A stretch of 33,959 nt of DNA from Candidatus Methanoperedens sp. (GTDB taxonomy: Archaea; Halobacteriota; Methanosarcinia; Methanosarcinales; Methanoperedenaceae), in NCBI GenBank assembly GCA_012026835.1, contig VEPN01000034.1, forward strand, positions 1 to 33,959, written 5' to 3'. Below, piece after piece: positions 1 to 7,624 of the stretch (positions are counted from its first letter, which is position 1; each line of letters opens with the position of its first letter). The translations under genes were made by a program, and so were the position numbers. The notes beneath the pieces were generated by a model. That model was not told where the DNA came from, did not search any database, and saw only the letters and a program-made list of their open reading frames with translations.

Positions 1-151
1 TTAGCCATTTTTTATTAACTTGTAGCATGTTTTTTATACGTTCGAAAAACTGGTCAAAATAGAAAAAGGATTTTTTGAGTTAATTGGATTCTCTCTTGGG
101 GAAAATCCTAATCGCGGAAACAATATAAACAAGAAAAAGTGAATAAGATAT

Positions 152-517
152 ATGGACTGGAAAGAATTTCTGAAGCCAGAAAAAAGAAAAATCTTTATAA
201 CTGTTTCAATACCGGCAAGCATGGCAATCGGTATGTTTGTCATGGGCAACATAGACAGTTCTTCACTATTTGGCATCGTCCTCGGGACATTTTTTGGCAT
301 GATTTTTTTTCTCGGTCTCCTCTCCATCAGCATTTTCTCCACTATCTTTAAGGCTTTCGGCATAGACCCTTTTTCTGATATGGCAACAGGCTCGGCTGTT
401 GAGACGATGAGTTCGAGTGTATCTATCTTGTCAATAATCCCGTGGTGGTACATTCTCTCATGCATTATTGTATTCGCTTATGGCAAAAGATATTTCTCAC
501 CGTTATCTAAAACATGA
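152..517 (+). CDS. Small integral membrane protein of unknown function
   Basis: I do not recognise a characterised family. The 121-residue product starts MDWKEFLKPEKRK, a short basic cytoplasmic-looking lead, followed by three hydrophobic stretches at about residues 15-30, 38-66 and 94-110. The last ends in an aromatic WWYILSC segment. A hydrophilic Ser/Thr-rich loop lies between the second and third. The ATG at 152 is preferred over the frame-shifted GTG at 139 because it gives the membrane protein. The 3' end overlaps the convergent hydrolase gene by about 40 bases. The composition and the basic-lead/three-helix pattern look like a real small archaeal membrane protein, but no function can be assigned. 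Confidence 0.65.
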   Translation: MDWKEFLKPEKRKIFITVSIPASMAIGMFVMGNIDSSSLFGIVLGTFFGMIFFLGLLSISIFSTIFKAFGIDPFSDMATGSAVETMSSSVSILSIIPWWYILSCIIVFAYGKRYFSPLSKT

Positions 518-1350
518 ATTATTTCTTTTAAACTGCTGTTCTCAACCAGTTTAAGCAACATATCCTTCGGTTCATTTATGCCATCATATGCCATCCTGAA
601 TGAACCCCAGTGAATAGGAATCATTTCTTTTGCTCCGAGCATTGCCATCGCCTGAATAGCATCATCAGGGTTCATGTGATGGCTTTTCATAAACCAGCGG
701 GGGCTATAGGCTCCAATAGGCAGCAGCGCCGCATCAATCTGGGAATAGTTCCCGATTTCTTTTAACCCGTCGAACAGCCCTGTATCCCCGGCGAAATAAA
801 CTGTTTTATCGCCTTGTACAATATAACCCAGAGCCTTAGGAAAATCAGCAGAGGCGGAATTGCGTGCTCCGCTGTGCTTTGCAGGAGCAGCGGTGATTTT
901 GATGCCGTTAACCTCAGTTTTGTTCCAAACATTCATTTCCCGAACATCTGTAAAGCCCCAGTCGCGTAAAATCGCTCCGTTTCCTTCTGAAATCAATACA
1001 GGCGTGTCTTTCGGAAGCTGCTCCATTGTCCACTTATCCAGGTGATCGCGGTGCGCGTGCGATATTAAAATTGCGCCAATTTTTGGGAGGTTTTCGATCT
1101 TTATGCCCGGTTCTCTTCCGCGGTGAACAATAACCGCCCAGTTGTTGAAGTTCGGGTCGGTCAGTATGTTTGTGCCGTTGAGATGGATTAGTACAGTAGA
1201 GTGACCGATAAATGTGATTGAGTTCTCACCTTCCTTGAAAGCTGGTGCAATGGAAGAGCCAGGGACTGACTGAGTTCTGGGAAAAGTGATCAGCGTTACG
1301 AGCGCAAGGACTGAAAGTGCGTACATGAGTTTCTTTTTAATGTTTGTCAT
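478..1350 (-). CDS. Membrane-anchored metallo-beta-lactamase-fold hydrolase (UlaG/NAPE-PLD-like)
   Basis: A 290-residue metal-dependent hydrolase. An N-terminal hydrophobic segment at about residues 8-24 acts as signal or anchor, placing the enzyme on the outside of the membrane. The metallo-beta-lactamase core is clear: a 'TFIGHSTVLI' strand, the metal-binding HxHxDH motif (H98, H100, D102, H103), H159, the bridging D189 in FAGDTG and H247 in PIHWG. This arrangement is that of the UlaG/NAPE-PLD-type subgroup, whose members cleave phosphodiester or lactone bonds. The substrate cannot be told from sequence. The gene stands alone, with about 290 bases between it and the upstream ABC operon on the same strand, so it probably has its own promoter. 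Confidence 0.85.
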   Translation of the reverse strand: MTNIKKKLMYALSVLALVTLITFPRTQSVPGSSIAPAFKEGENSITFIGHSTVLIHLNGTNILTDPNFNNWAVIVHRGREPGIKIENLPKIGAILISHAHRDHLDKWTMEQLPKDTPVLISEGNGAILRDWGFTDVREMNVWNKTEVNGIKITAAPAKHSGARNSASADFPKALGYIVQGDKTVYFAGDTGLFDGLKEIGNYSQIDAALLPIGAYSPRWFMKSHHMNPDDAIQAMAMLGAKEMIPIHWGSFRMAYDGINEPKDMLLKLVENSSLKEIIHVLDNGEKYLLP

Positions 1351-1642
1351 AAATGTAATTACAGGTACAAAACAATAGCCGGTGCTGTGAAAGACTGGAA
1401 GCCATGCATGAATGAGGGTGCATTACTTCTATATACGATAGTAGCTTCGTTAAATAGTAGTATTAATCGTATTTAAGTTTATTGTTTTGCAAAACTTCTA
1501 TTATATATATATATTAATTAGGTCATACTATAGTGATTGAAAGCAGAAAAAATAAATCTCAATATTAACGAATTATTAGAGATATCAAAATTTCGGCTGT
1601 GCGTCCGTTTTTCCCTGGGACTGCCGTTGATAGCAAGAATCT
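1351..1642. promoter_or_regulatory. Intergenic region with AT-rich promoter and 12-bp palindrome
   Basis: No convincing gene is present between the hydrolase start and the end of the ABC ATPase gene. The stretch holds a long alternating T/A tract at about 1500-1516 that could serve as a TATA element for the minus-strand hydrolase. It also holds a perfect 12-bp palindrome, GTTTTGCAAAAC, at 1484-1495, just on the hydrolase side of the TATA tract. A palindrome next to a TATA box is a plausible repressor or activator site. This is inference only, since such AT-rich palindromes can arise by chance. Confidence 0.35.
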
Positions 1643-2311
1643 TCATATATTTTCAATTGTTCCATCCCTGAAATGTAGAATCCTGTCCGCCATCCCGCCA
1701 ATCTCCGGGCTGTGAGTTACCATCACGATAGTCTGTTCCCGCTCCTGGTTAAGTTTCCTGAAAAGTTCAATGATCTCTATAGAGGATTTAGTATCCAGGT
1801 TGCCCGTAGGTTCATCAGCCAAAAGAATTTTCGGATTGTTGGCAAGACTTCTTGCAATGGTAACACGTTGCTGCTGCCCGCCGGATAATTCTGACGGCAG
1901 ATGATGCAGTCGGTCACCAAGACCAACAAGGTTGAGCAGTTCCTTAGACCGATCCTTATAATCAGACAGCTTGTTCAGCATCATAGGGAACATTACATTT
2001 TCCATGACCGTGAGCTCATTAAAAAGATTGAAGAACTGGAAAACAAAACCTATATATTTCAATCTATACTCTGCCCTCGTGTTGCTATTCATATTTGTTA
2101 CATCGTTACCCTCCAGGTATATTTCACCTGAAGTCGGGGTGTCAAGCATACCTGCCAAATTGAGAAAAGTTGATTTGCCGCAACCTGACGGGCCCATAAT
2201 GGCAACAAATTCACCCTGTTCTACAGAGGTATCCACGCCATTAAGCGCTTTAACCTCGACTTTTCCAAGCATATAGCTCTTTTTAAGATTGCTAGTTTTA
2301 ATTATTTCCAT
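1643..2311 (-). CDS. ABC transporter ATP-binding protein, LolD/MacB type
   Basis: A 222-residue ATPase that would power the two permeases encoded just upstream. All nucleotide-binding motifs are intact: Walker A GPSGCGKST (residues 40-48), Q-loop Q92, signature LSGGQQQR (142-149), Walker B ILLADEP with D166/E167, and the switch histidine in MVTHSPE. The closeness to LolD, MacB and FtsE and the partner type (FtsX-like permeases) indicate mechanotransmission-style export or extraction from the membrane, not solute import. It is the last gene of the minus-strand operon, one base downstream of the second permease. The transported substrate is unknown. Confidence 0.93.
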   Translation of the reverse strand: MEIIKTSNLKKSYMLGKVEVKALNGVDTSVEQGEFVAIMGPSGCGKSTFLNLAGMLDTPTSGEIYLEGNDVTNMNSNTRAEYRLKYIGFVFQFFNLFNELTVMENVMFPMMLNKLSDYKDRSKELLNLVGLGDRLHHLPSELSGGQQQRVTIARSLANNPKILLADEPTGNLDTKSSIEIIELFRKLNQEREQTIVMVTHSPEIGGMADRILHFRDGTIENI

Positions 2312-2312
2312 T

Positions 2313-3470
2313 TTAATTGCCCCATATTGCTTTTATTATGTTCGTTCTGCTTGCCATAAGTGCAGGAAATGCTGCTGCAAGGATTACAATGAGCATTGTT
2401 ACAAGCGAGGCATCATAGATTAGAAATAAATGAAATCTTGGACCTAAAGAACCAAGGGTTGGGTCAGGAAAAGGATGCGCTTCCAAATATTTAGTACCTG
2501 CATATCCCAGTGCATCTCCAATCAGGATACCTATTGCTCCGAGAAATACTGCCTGGAGAATATATACAAACAATACCTGTAAATCCTTCATTCCAATTGC
2601 TTTTAATATACCTATCTGCCTTCTTTTATGTAAAATATTTATATAAAGTACTATACCTACGGATACTGCTCCTGTAAATAATCCAATTGCATTCATAAAA
2701 TTACTGATTTCCCTGAATGTTTTAAATGAACTCAATACGGATTCAATCTCTTGCTTCCATTCTTTGATTTTTTGAATACCAAGTTCCTCGGATATTTTGT
2801 TTTTATATTGCCCTGAAAGAGTTTCATCTTGCAATTTGACAAGAATAATAGATGCCTTATTAAAAAGGTTAAGCTGTTCTGCTGCATCTTCAAAGTTTAT
2901 TATTATTGTGTTCGTATCCATTGCCAGCCCCGTGTGCAGTATACCTCTGATTTTAAAAACTCTGGGTTTGCCGTTTTCGAATACTATGGTGGCTTCATCG
3001 CCGGGTTTTACCTTTAAATCATCTGCCAGCCGGTATGACATCAACATTCCGTCCCGGTCATTAGTTGCAAGTGTTTCACCCGAGTCAACTTTACTTAACA
3101 GGATCGTAACTTCGTTTTCTTTTGAGGGGTCTAAGGCTAAAATTTTTATAGTTTTAAATTTTTCCTTATAATGTAAAGTTCCACCTGCCGTGATTCTTGG
3201 AGAATAAGCAACCACCCCATCCATGCCCTCAAGTTTTTTTTCCTTGATGCCCAGCCCTTCTATATATTTATCCTGCTCATCCGGATAGATGTTAACATGT
3301 CCTGAAGAAGTGTCCATGTTTTTTTCTAAAAAACCATCAGTTATGCCATCCATGAAACCATTCAGGATAATAATATTTGCAGTAGAAATGGCAATTGCTA
3401 TTATTACAAAAAAGAACGTTTTCCAATTTTTCTTTGCATCTTTTCTTGCATAGAAGAATATTGATGACAT
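2313..3470 (-). CDS. ABC transporter permease, FtsX/LolC/MacB type (second paralogue)
   Basis: A 385-residue permease with the FtsX-superfamily layout: one N-terminal transmembrane helix (about 19-39), a large extracytoplasmic domain (about 40-255), and three C-terminal helices at about 260-281, 302-325 and 348-373. The phrase KRRQIGILKAIG, just after helix 2, is the typical cytoplasmic coupling segment. It is clearly paralogous to the next permease upstream: both have SSGHxNIYPD, GIKE and AYSPRI in the periplasm-side domain and end in IKAIWG. The two probably form a heterodimer with the adjacent ATPase. The single-base gaps to both neighbours indicate one transcript. Confidence 0.9.
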   Translation of the reverse strand: MSSIFFYARKDAKKNWKTFFFVIIAIAISTANIIILNGFMDGITDGFLEKNMDTSSGHVNIYPDEQDKYIEGLGIKEKKLEGMDGVVAYSPRITAGGTLHYKEKFKTIKILALDPSKENEVTILLSKVDSGETLATNDRDGMLMSYRLADDLKVKPGDEATIVFENGKPRVFKIRGILHTGLAMDTNTIIINFEDAAEQLNLFNKASIILVKLQDETLSGQYKNKISEELGIQKIKEWKQEIESVLSSFKTFREISNFMNAIGLFTGAVSVGIVLYINILHKRRQIGILKAIGMKDLQVLFVYILQAVFLGAIGILIGDALGYAGTKYLEAHPFPDPTLGSLGPRFHLFLIYDASLVTMLIVILAAAFPALMASRTNIIKAIWGN

Positions 3471-3471
3471 C

Positions 3472-4647
3472 TTATGTACCCCATATCGCTTTGATAATTT
3501 CCACTCTGCTTGCTTTAATGGCGGGATATACTCCTGCCAGTATCGTTACTACAAAAGAGACAATTGTTACAATATAGAACAGCCGGGATTCGAACTTTGC
3601 ACTTATCCAGGTCTGCGATATGGCATCATAGAAAGGATTTGCTTCAAAGTACTTTATCGCGAGATATCCGAGAAAATCTCCGATAGAAACACCTATTACA
3701 CCAAAAATAGCAGCTTCCATCAAAAATACCGTGAAAATGAAGGCATTATTTGTTCCTATGGCTTTCATTATGCCAATTTGTCTTTTTTTATGAATTACAT
3801 TTATATATATTACAATCCCAACCGATATCGCTGCGGCGATTAAACCCACTCCAGATATTATACTTGAAATACTCCGCCATGAATTAGCGAAGTTTGATAT
3901 GAATTCTGTCTCTTCTTTCCATGTTTTTATATTATTTACATCCAGATTCTGCATAATTATTGGCCTGTACATTTCTGTCATGCTCTTATCTGAAAGCTTA
4001 ATCAGAATAACAGAAGCCATATTATCGATAGCAAGCTGCCTGTAGGCTTCATTAATGGGCATAATAATTGTGGAGCTGTCGAAATCCAGGTTACCGGTGC
4101 GAACAATTCCTTTAACAGTATATACTTTAATTATTCCATTTTCAAACGCCAGCGTGGCTTCATCTCCGACGTCCAGTTTTAAATCTTCAGCAAGGCGGGA
4201 GGAGACAAGAATGGCATTCTTATCATTAGAATTTACAGCAACACCCCGGATAAGTTTTTCAAGAAGTTTTGTTGTCTTTCGTTCTTTATCGGGATCCAGA
4301 GCCAGTATTGTATTGGATACTGATAGCTCTTTATTAGATAAAACACCGGTTGCCGAGATCCTTGGTGAATATGCTTCCACTTCCTTTAATGCAGCCAGTC
4401 TCTGCTCCTTTATCCCGATACCTTCTATAAACCGTTCATTATTATCAGGGTAAATATTTAAATGACCCACCGAAGATTCAACAGTGTTATCGACTAAATC
4501 TTCGATCATTCCATTAATAAGCCCATTGATAACAATGATATTTGCAGTCGCTAAAATAATCGATAAGGTTATAATTATGAAGATCTTTCTGTTTTTGAAG
4601 ATGTCTTTTCCTGAATAGAAAAGAGCGCAGCGTAAATCAACAGGCAC
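3472..4647 (-). CDS. ABC transporter permease, FtsX/LolC/MacB type (first paralogue)
   Basis: A 391-residue FtsX-family permease, paralogue of its downstream neighbour. It has an N-terminal helix near residues 22-42, a large outside domain containing SSVGHLNIYPD, and three C-terminal helices with KKRQIGIMKAIG between the first two. Its start codon shares one base with the end of the PGF-CTERM gene, so the two are probably translationally coupled. In the MacB/LolCDE family the outside domain transmits ATPase motion to an outside partner. The surface protein encoded immediately upstream is the obvious candidate partner, by inference. Confidence 0.9.
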   Translation of the reverse strand: MPVDLRCALFYSGKDIFKNRKIFIIITLSIILATANIIVINGLINGMIEDLVDNTVESSVGHLNIYPDNNERFIEGIGIKEQRLAALKEVEAYSPRISATGVLSNKELSVSNTILALDPDKERKTTKLLEKLIRGVAVNSNDKNAILVSSRLAEDLKLDVGDEATLAFENGIIKVYTVKGIVRTGNLDFDSSTIIMPINEAYRQLAIDNMASVILIKLSDKSMTEMYRPIIMQNLDVNNIKTWKEETEFISNFANSWRSISSIISGVGLIAAAISVGIVIYINVIHKKRQIGIMKAIGTNNAFIFTVFLMEAAIFGVIGVSIGDFLGYLAIKYFEANPFYDAISQTWISAKFESRLFYIVTIVSFVVTILAGVYPAIKASRVEIIKAIWGT

Positions 4648-5558
4648 TACTTGGCCCTCCGTTTATATATTAAAACAAGAGCGAATATTGCAAGAACCGG
4701 TATTATCAGGGTAAATCCCGGAGTGCTTAAACTATCTCCTGGATTTCCCGATTGGTTTGCAGGTTCGGCGGTCTTTGCACTTGCTCTTCTGTCAACAGTA
4801 AAAATCTTATCATAGTTGACGGCGAGATTTTTTCCATTTAATAATACTGAGACAATGTATGTGCCTTCATCCAGATTATCTGTCCACAGGATGTTTTCGG
4901 TTTTCTCCTTGTCATTTGACATGATAGACGGGGCGGCTATCTCCCTTGTTTCCATTACCCTGCCGTCCTGCTTCAGAGTAAAAATAATTTTAGCATCCAG
5001 GGGGACCATAGATACACTTTTTATGGTAGCACTTGCGCCTATGCCGTCCCCGTACACTTCGGTTATTTCAGCATCGTTCCTGGCCGTGAAATTCGAGCTT
5101 GTAGTGAGGTAATATTCGGGGTTTCCATCCCTGTACAGATACACATTTGCTATTCCAGTGTAGTTCTTACCCTCATCCAGGGCTACATTTCCCTGATGAT
5201 CAAGGATAATATTTCCCTCATTCCCTATTGATAATGGGATTTGTTCAACCCTTTTGGAATAAACAACCTGCTCCTGCACCATCAGAATATATTCTATATC
5301 AGCAAGGAACGGCTTGAAACTGGTCTCTGCGTGCCTCTCATAAGTTCTTAGGATCAACTTGAAACCGTTGGAATTCACGCCGAACCCGTCTATGTAGATT
5401 TTTGAAAATGCTGACCCGCTATCCTCGTTAAAAAAATTCCCTTTTTCAATGGGATTGCCTGTTGAAGCGCCCGCGGCAGAGGATATCAATATAATCAGGG
5501 CAAGGATTGTCACGATATGTTTAAGCATACGGTTTTTAAGCATACAGTGTTTAAGCAT
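4647..5558 (-). CDS. Secreted PGF-CTERM surface protein, probable archaeosortase substrate
   Basis: A 303-residue exported protein. A hydrophobic signal segment follows at residues 14-31, then a mostly beta-type extracellular region with Ig-like character and several N-glycosylation sequons, a Ser/Pro/Asn-rich linker, and a C-terminal PGF-CTERM signal. The PGF triplet is at 280-282, followed by a hydrophobic helix and the basic tail YKRR. In archaea this signal is cleaved by archaeosortase A and the protein is lipid-linked to the membrane. The start is unusual: three near-identical 15-base units each supply an in-frame ATG (5558, 5543 and 5528). The first overlaps the ArsA-like stop by 8 bases. 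I do not recognise the ectodomain; its place between the ATPase and the permeases suggests it is the outside component of the transport system. Confidence 0.8.
   Translation of the reverse strand: MLKHCMLKNRMLKHIVTILALIILISSAAGASTGNPIEKGNFFNEDSGSAFSKIYIDGFGVNSNGFKLILRTYERHAETSFKPFLADIEYILMVQEQVVYSKRVEQIPLSIGNEGNIILDHQGNVALDEGKNYTGIANVYLYRDGNPEYYLTTSSNFTARNDAEITEVYGDGIGASATIKSVSMVPLDAKIIFTLKQDGRVMETREIAAPSIMSNDKEKTENILWTDNLDEGTYIVSVLLNGKNLAVNYDKIFTVDRRASAKTAEPANQSGNPGDSLSTPGFTLIIPVLAIFALVLIYKRRAK
5514..5558 (-). repeat. Triplicated 15-bp unit carrying alternative start codons
   Basis: Read on the minus strand, the unit ATGCTTAAACACTGT is followed by ATGCTTAAAAACCGT and ATGCTTAAACATATC, giving the peptide pattern MLKHC-MLKNR-MLKHI. 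The first copy overlaps the end of the ArsA-like gene (stop TAA at 5551-5553). The repeat is therefore a duplication of the translational-coupling junction itself. Because the unit is a multiple of three, copy-number change would keep the frame and only alter the N-terminus and the number of starts. Confidence 0.8.
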
Positions 5559-6468
5559 ACAGCATCTCGCCTACCTGTCGTAATGTCGATATATCCGAAA
5601 CATCCCTGTCCAGGAGCGGCAGGCGCGACCTTTTCAGGTCACTAAAGCGCGTCTCTATCTCTTCCATGTACCGTGCCTGCAATTTCGCTCTTGCAGCCAG
5701 GAAGCGGTTGCCTTCTATGACCTCAGGAAGGATACACTGATTCACCACAAGCGCCTGAACCGGGATGCCCAGCCGGTCCAGCCCCGTAATTGCACTCTGT
5801 GTCTCCTCGATAGGCAAACGTTCAGGCAGCAATACTAAAGTGAAAACAGCGGTAGGGCGATTCCCCAGTATACTCAAAGCTTCTTCATAGCGCCGCTTAT
5901 CCCGTTCCAGGTCTTCAAAAGAATTGCTGCCCATATTCATCATCTGGGCCAGCTTCTTGCCTTCCTGAATCTGCTTCTGCAGGAACCCTGCCCAATTAAA
6001 CGGCATGGCAAGTTCCCTCAAGGTCTTGCCTGTAGGGGCTGTATCGAAAACTATGACATCGCTGTCCGGCTCCTCAAGAAAGGTTACGAACTGATCGAAG
6101 GTTGCCATTTCTTCCATGCAGGGGGTACTGACAACATCGCTGCCAAAGGTGCCTGCCATCTGTCCTATAACAGAATTAAGGCGCCCCAGGAATACTCCTT
6201 TTGCATCATTCGGGTTGATGTTGAGCCCGCACAGGTTTGATACATGGCGTATTGGTACTCTGGCATCACCCTTTATCTCCTGACCGAACATGGCTGAGAG
6301 GCTTACTGTGGGATCGGTTGAAACAATCGTTGTTTTGTAGCCATGATCGGCAAACCACACAGCAGTAGCCGTGGCGACCGTAGTTTTTCCCACACCTCCT
6401 TTGCCACCGAAGAACAGGTATTTGGTTGCTCCTTCGGGTACCATGAGGTGCTTGATATCTTCATTCAT
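5551..6468 (-). CDS. ArsA/GET3-family P-loop ATPase
   Basis: A 305-residue single-domain member of the ArsA/TRC40 (GET3) ATPase family, so it would act as a homodimer. It shows the deviant Walker A motif GGKGGVGKTT (21-30), the switch region STDPTVSLS (50-58) and the A-loop/signature DTAPTGKTLREL (142-153). C117, in STPCMEEMATFDQF, aligns with Cys113 of E. coli ArsA, a metalloid ligand. The position of ArsA His148 is a Lys here, and no cysteine is seen at the ArsA Cys172 region. The start overlaps the ArsD-like gene by 8 bases. Pairing with an ArsD-like protein argues for thiol or metal(loid) chemistry, while tail-anchored protein targeting remains an alternative. It is not CooC-like in context. 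Confidence 0.85.
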   Translation of the reverse strand: MNEDIKHLMVPEGATKYLFFGGKGGVGKTTVATATAVWFADHGYKTTIVSTDPTVSLSAMFGQEIKGDARVPIRHVSNLCGLNINPNDAKGVFLGRLNSVIGQMAGTFGSDVVSTPCMEEMATFDQFVTFLEEPDSDVIVFDTAPTGKTLRELAMPFNWAGFLQKQIQEGKKLAQMMNMGSNSFEDLERDKRRYEEALSILGNRPTAVFTLVLLPERLPIEETQSAITGLDRLGIPVQALVVNQCILPEVIEGNRFLAARAKLQARYMEEIETRFSDLKRSRLPLLDRDVSDISTLRQVGEMLYA

Positions 6469-6823
6469 CTTGCATCCCCCTTATTTTTCCTGCGTCCATT
6501 GCCTGAAGAAGCGCTGTCTTTACGTCCTCGACCTTCGGCACTCCATAAGAGATGATCTTACCATTGATAAGAACAGCAGGGACCGGCATCCTGCCTGACT
6601 GGTTTAACTCGGTTATTATTTTTGTCATTACTTCTTTGGGAACAGCACCAAAGTAGGCGGTGCTGGCAGGGATTACTTTTACCTGTGCTTTTACATCCGT
6701 TTCCGAGAGTGCCTGTTCCACTACATGCTTGGCCTGTTCATCAAAAGGAGCCATTCCGGGGATGCAGCAGCTTCCACTGATAATTATAATTCCCGGTTCG
6801 GATTTCTTTATTATTTTATTCAT
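6461..6823 (-). CDS. ArsD-like thioredoxin-fold protein with vicinal cysteines
   Basis: A 120-residue small soluble protein with a thioredoxin-type fold: beta strand GIIIISGS, the pair C19-C20 at the start of the first helix, and a VPAVLINGK strand with the expected cis-proline at P82. A vicinal Cys-Cys in this position is the hallmark of ArsD, the metallochaperone that hands As(III) to ArsA. The third ArsD cysteine (Cys18 in the R773 protein) is not present nearby. It is the first gene of the operon and overlaps the ArsA-like ATPase gene, so a donor-ATPase pair is likely. A generic redox or thiol-transfer role is the main alternative. Confidence 0.7.
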   Translation of the reverse strand: MNKIIKKSEPGIIIISGSCCIPGMAPFDEQAKHVVEQALSETDVKAQVKVIPASTAYFGAVPKEVMTKIITELNQSGRMPVPAVLINGKIISYGVPKVEDVKTALLQAMDAGKIRGMQDE

Positions 6824-6913
6824 GGTATTTGATAAAACGCAGCCAGAAAGGATAGAATTTTACCCATACATATAGGGTTATATTTATATGGTTACGATAC
6901 AAATAAGGTATTT
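6824..6913. promoter_or_regulatory. Divergent promoter with palindromic operator candidate
   Basis: This 90-base gap must hold the promoters of both the six-gene minus-strand operon and the plus-strand regulator. An imperfect palindrome spans 6864-6891, with outer arms CCATA (6864-6868) and TATGG (6887-6891) and A/T-rich inner arms around a GGGT centre. Its right half doubles as the TATA box of the regulator gene, about 25 bases before its ATG, which fits a leaderless transcript. A protein bound here could control both directions. The divergent HTH protein is the natural candidate. Confidence 0.5.
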
Positions 6914-7549
6914 ATGAGAAAAATGACTGTGCGGGCCACTGGCAATGTCCCGCACTGCTGCATTCCTTTTGCCGGCCTGGTCGAACGGCTTGAGGTCATT
7001 TCGATTTTCAATTTTACACCTGCGGCACATAGCGAAGTTTGCAACATCACACTCGCGGACGGGATAAGTCTTGAAGGGATTAAAAGCGATTTTATCACTG
7101 ATATAATTGTCTTAAGAAATGAAGGCAGGGATTATACCTGCCTATTAAAAGGAAAGTTTTCTGATGAGATCTCAAGGTTCATAGGCAAATTCGATCTTAA
7201 ACTTGAATATCCTCTGATTTTTGAAGGGGATACATGCCAGTTCAGTATGGTCGGTTCATCTGATGAATTGTATAATATCATAACCGCTGCAAAGGAAAAC
7301 GGGTGGGGATTTGAAGTATTGTCAGTGCAGAAGTACGACCCGCATGTCAGCAGCGTGTTTCGCGCGCTCACGGGAAAGCAAAAAGAAATACTTCTGCAAG
7401 CGTACAGGAGCGGCTATTTCGATCATCCAAGGAAAATCAATGCTGGCGAGCTTGCCGGGAAAATTGGAATGCATAAGACGACATTGCTTGAGCATCTGCA
7501 TAAAGCAGAGAAGCGGCTTATCGGGCATATAATTGAACTGACGAGTTAA
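6914..7549 (+). CDS. Bat-type (bacterio-opsin activator) HTH transcriptional regulator
   Basis: A 211-residue archaeal regulator. The C-terminal part (about 150-206) matches the HTH_10 domain: LTGKQKEILLQAY, a GYFDHPRK turn, then GELAGKIGMHKTTLLEHLHKAEKRL, the recognition region (split here as two runs: GELAGKIGMHK and TTLLEHLHKAEKRL). The N-terminal sensor region contains a vicinal cysteine pair, C15-C16, in HCCIPFAG, and three further cysteines. It is transcribed away from the ArsD/ArsA-like operon and the two share a 90-base promoter region, so it is probably the local regulator. The vicinal cysteines suggest sensing of a thiophilic metal(loid) or of redox state; this is inference. Confidence 0.8.
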   Translation: MRKMTVRATGNVPHCCIPFAGLVERLEVISIFNFTPAAHSEVCNITLADGISLEGIKSDFITDIIVLRNEGRDYTCLLKGKFSDEISRFIGKFDLKLEYPLIFEGDTCQFSMVGSSDELYNIITAAKENGWGFEVLSVQKYDPHVSSVFRALTGKQKEILLQAYRSGYFDHPRKINAGELAGKIGMHKTTLLEHLHKAEKRLIGHIIELTS

Positions 7550-7624
7550 TGTATTAAACAATCCGGGCTTCATAAAAGCTGATATAGCAAAAGCCATTTC
7601 TACAAGTGCCTCAAATTAATACCC

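Noticed and set aside
1-150. Possible gene end at the left window edge
   Set aside because: No frame in the first 150 bases shows coding character in either strand; only AT-rich upstream sequence of the small membrane protein is visible.
5551-6468. ArsA-like ATPase as the missing CooC for cooS
   Set aside because: CooC and ArsA share the P-loop family, but this protein has the ArsA-type DTAPTGKTLREL and STPC regions. It sits in an operon with an ArsD-like protein, 3 kb from cooS on the other strand.
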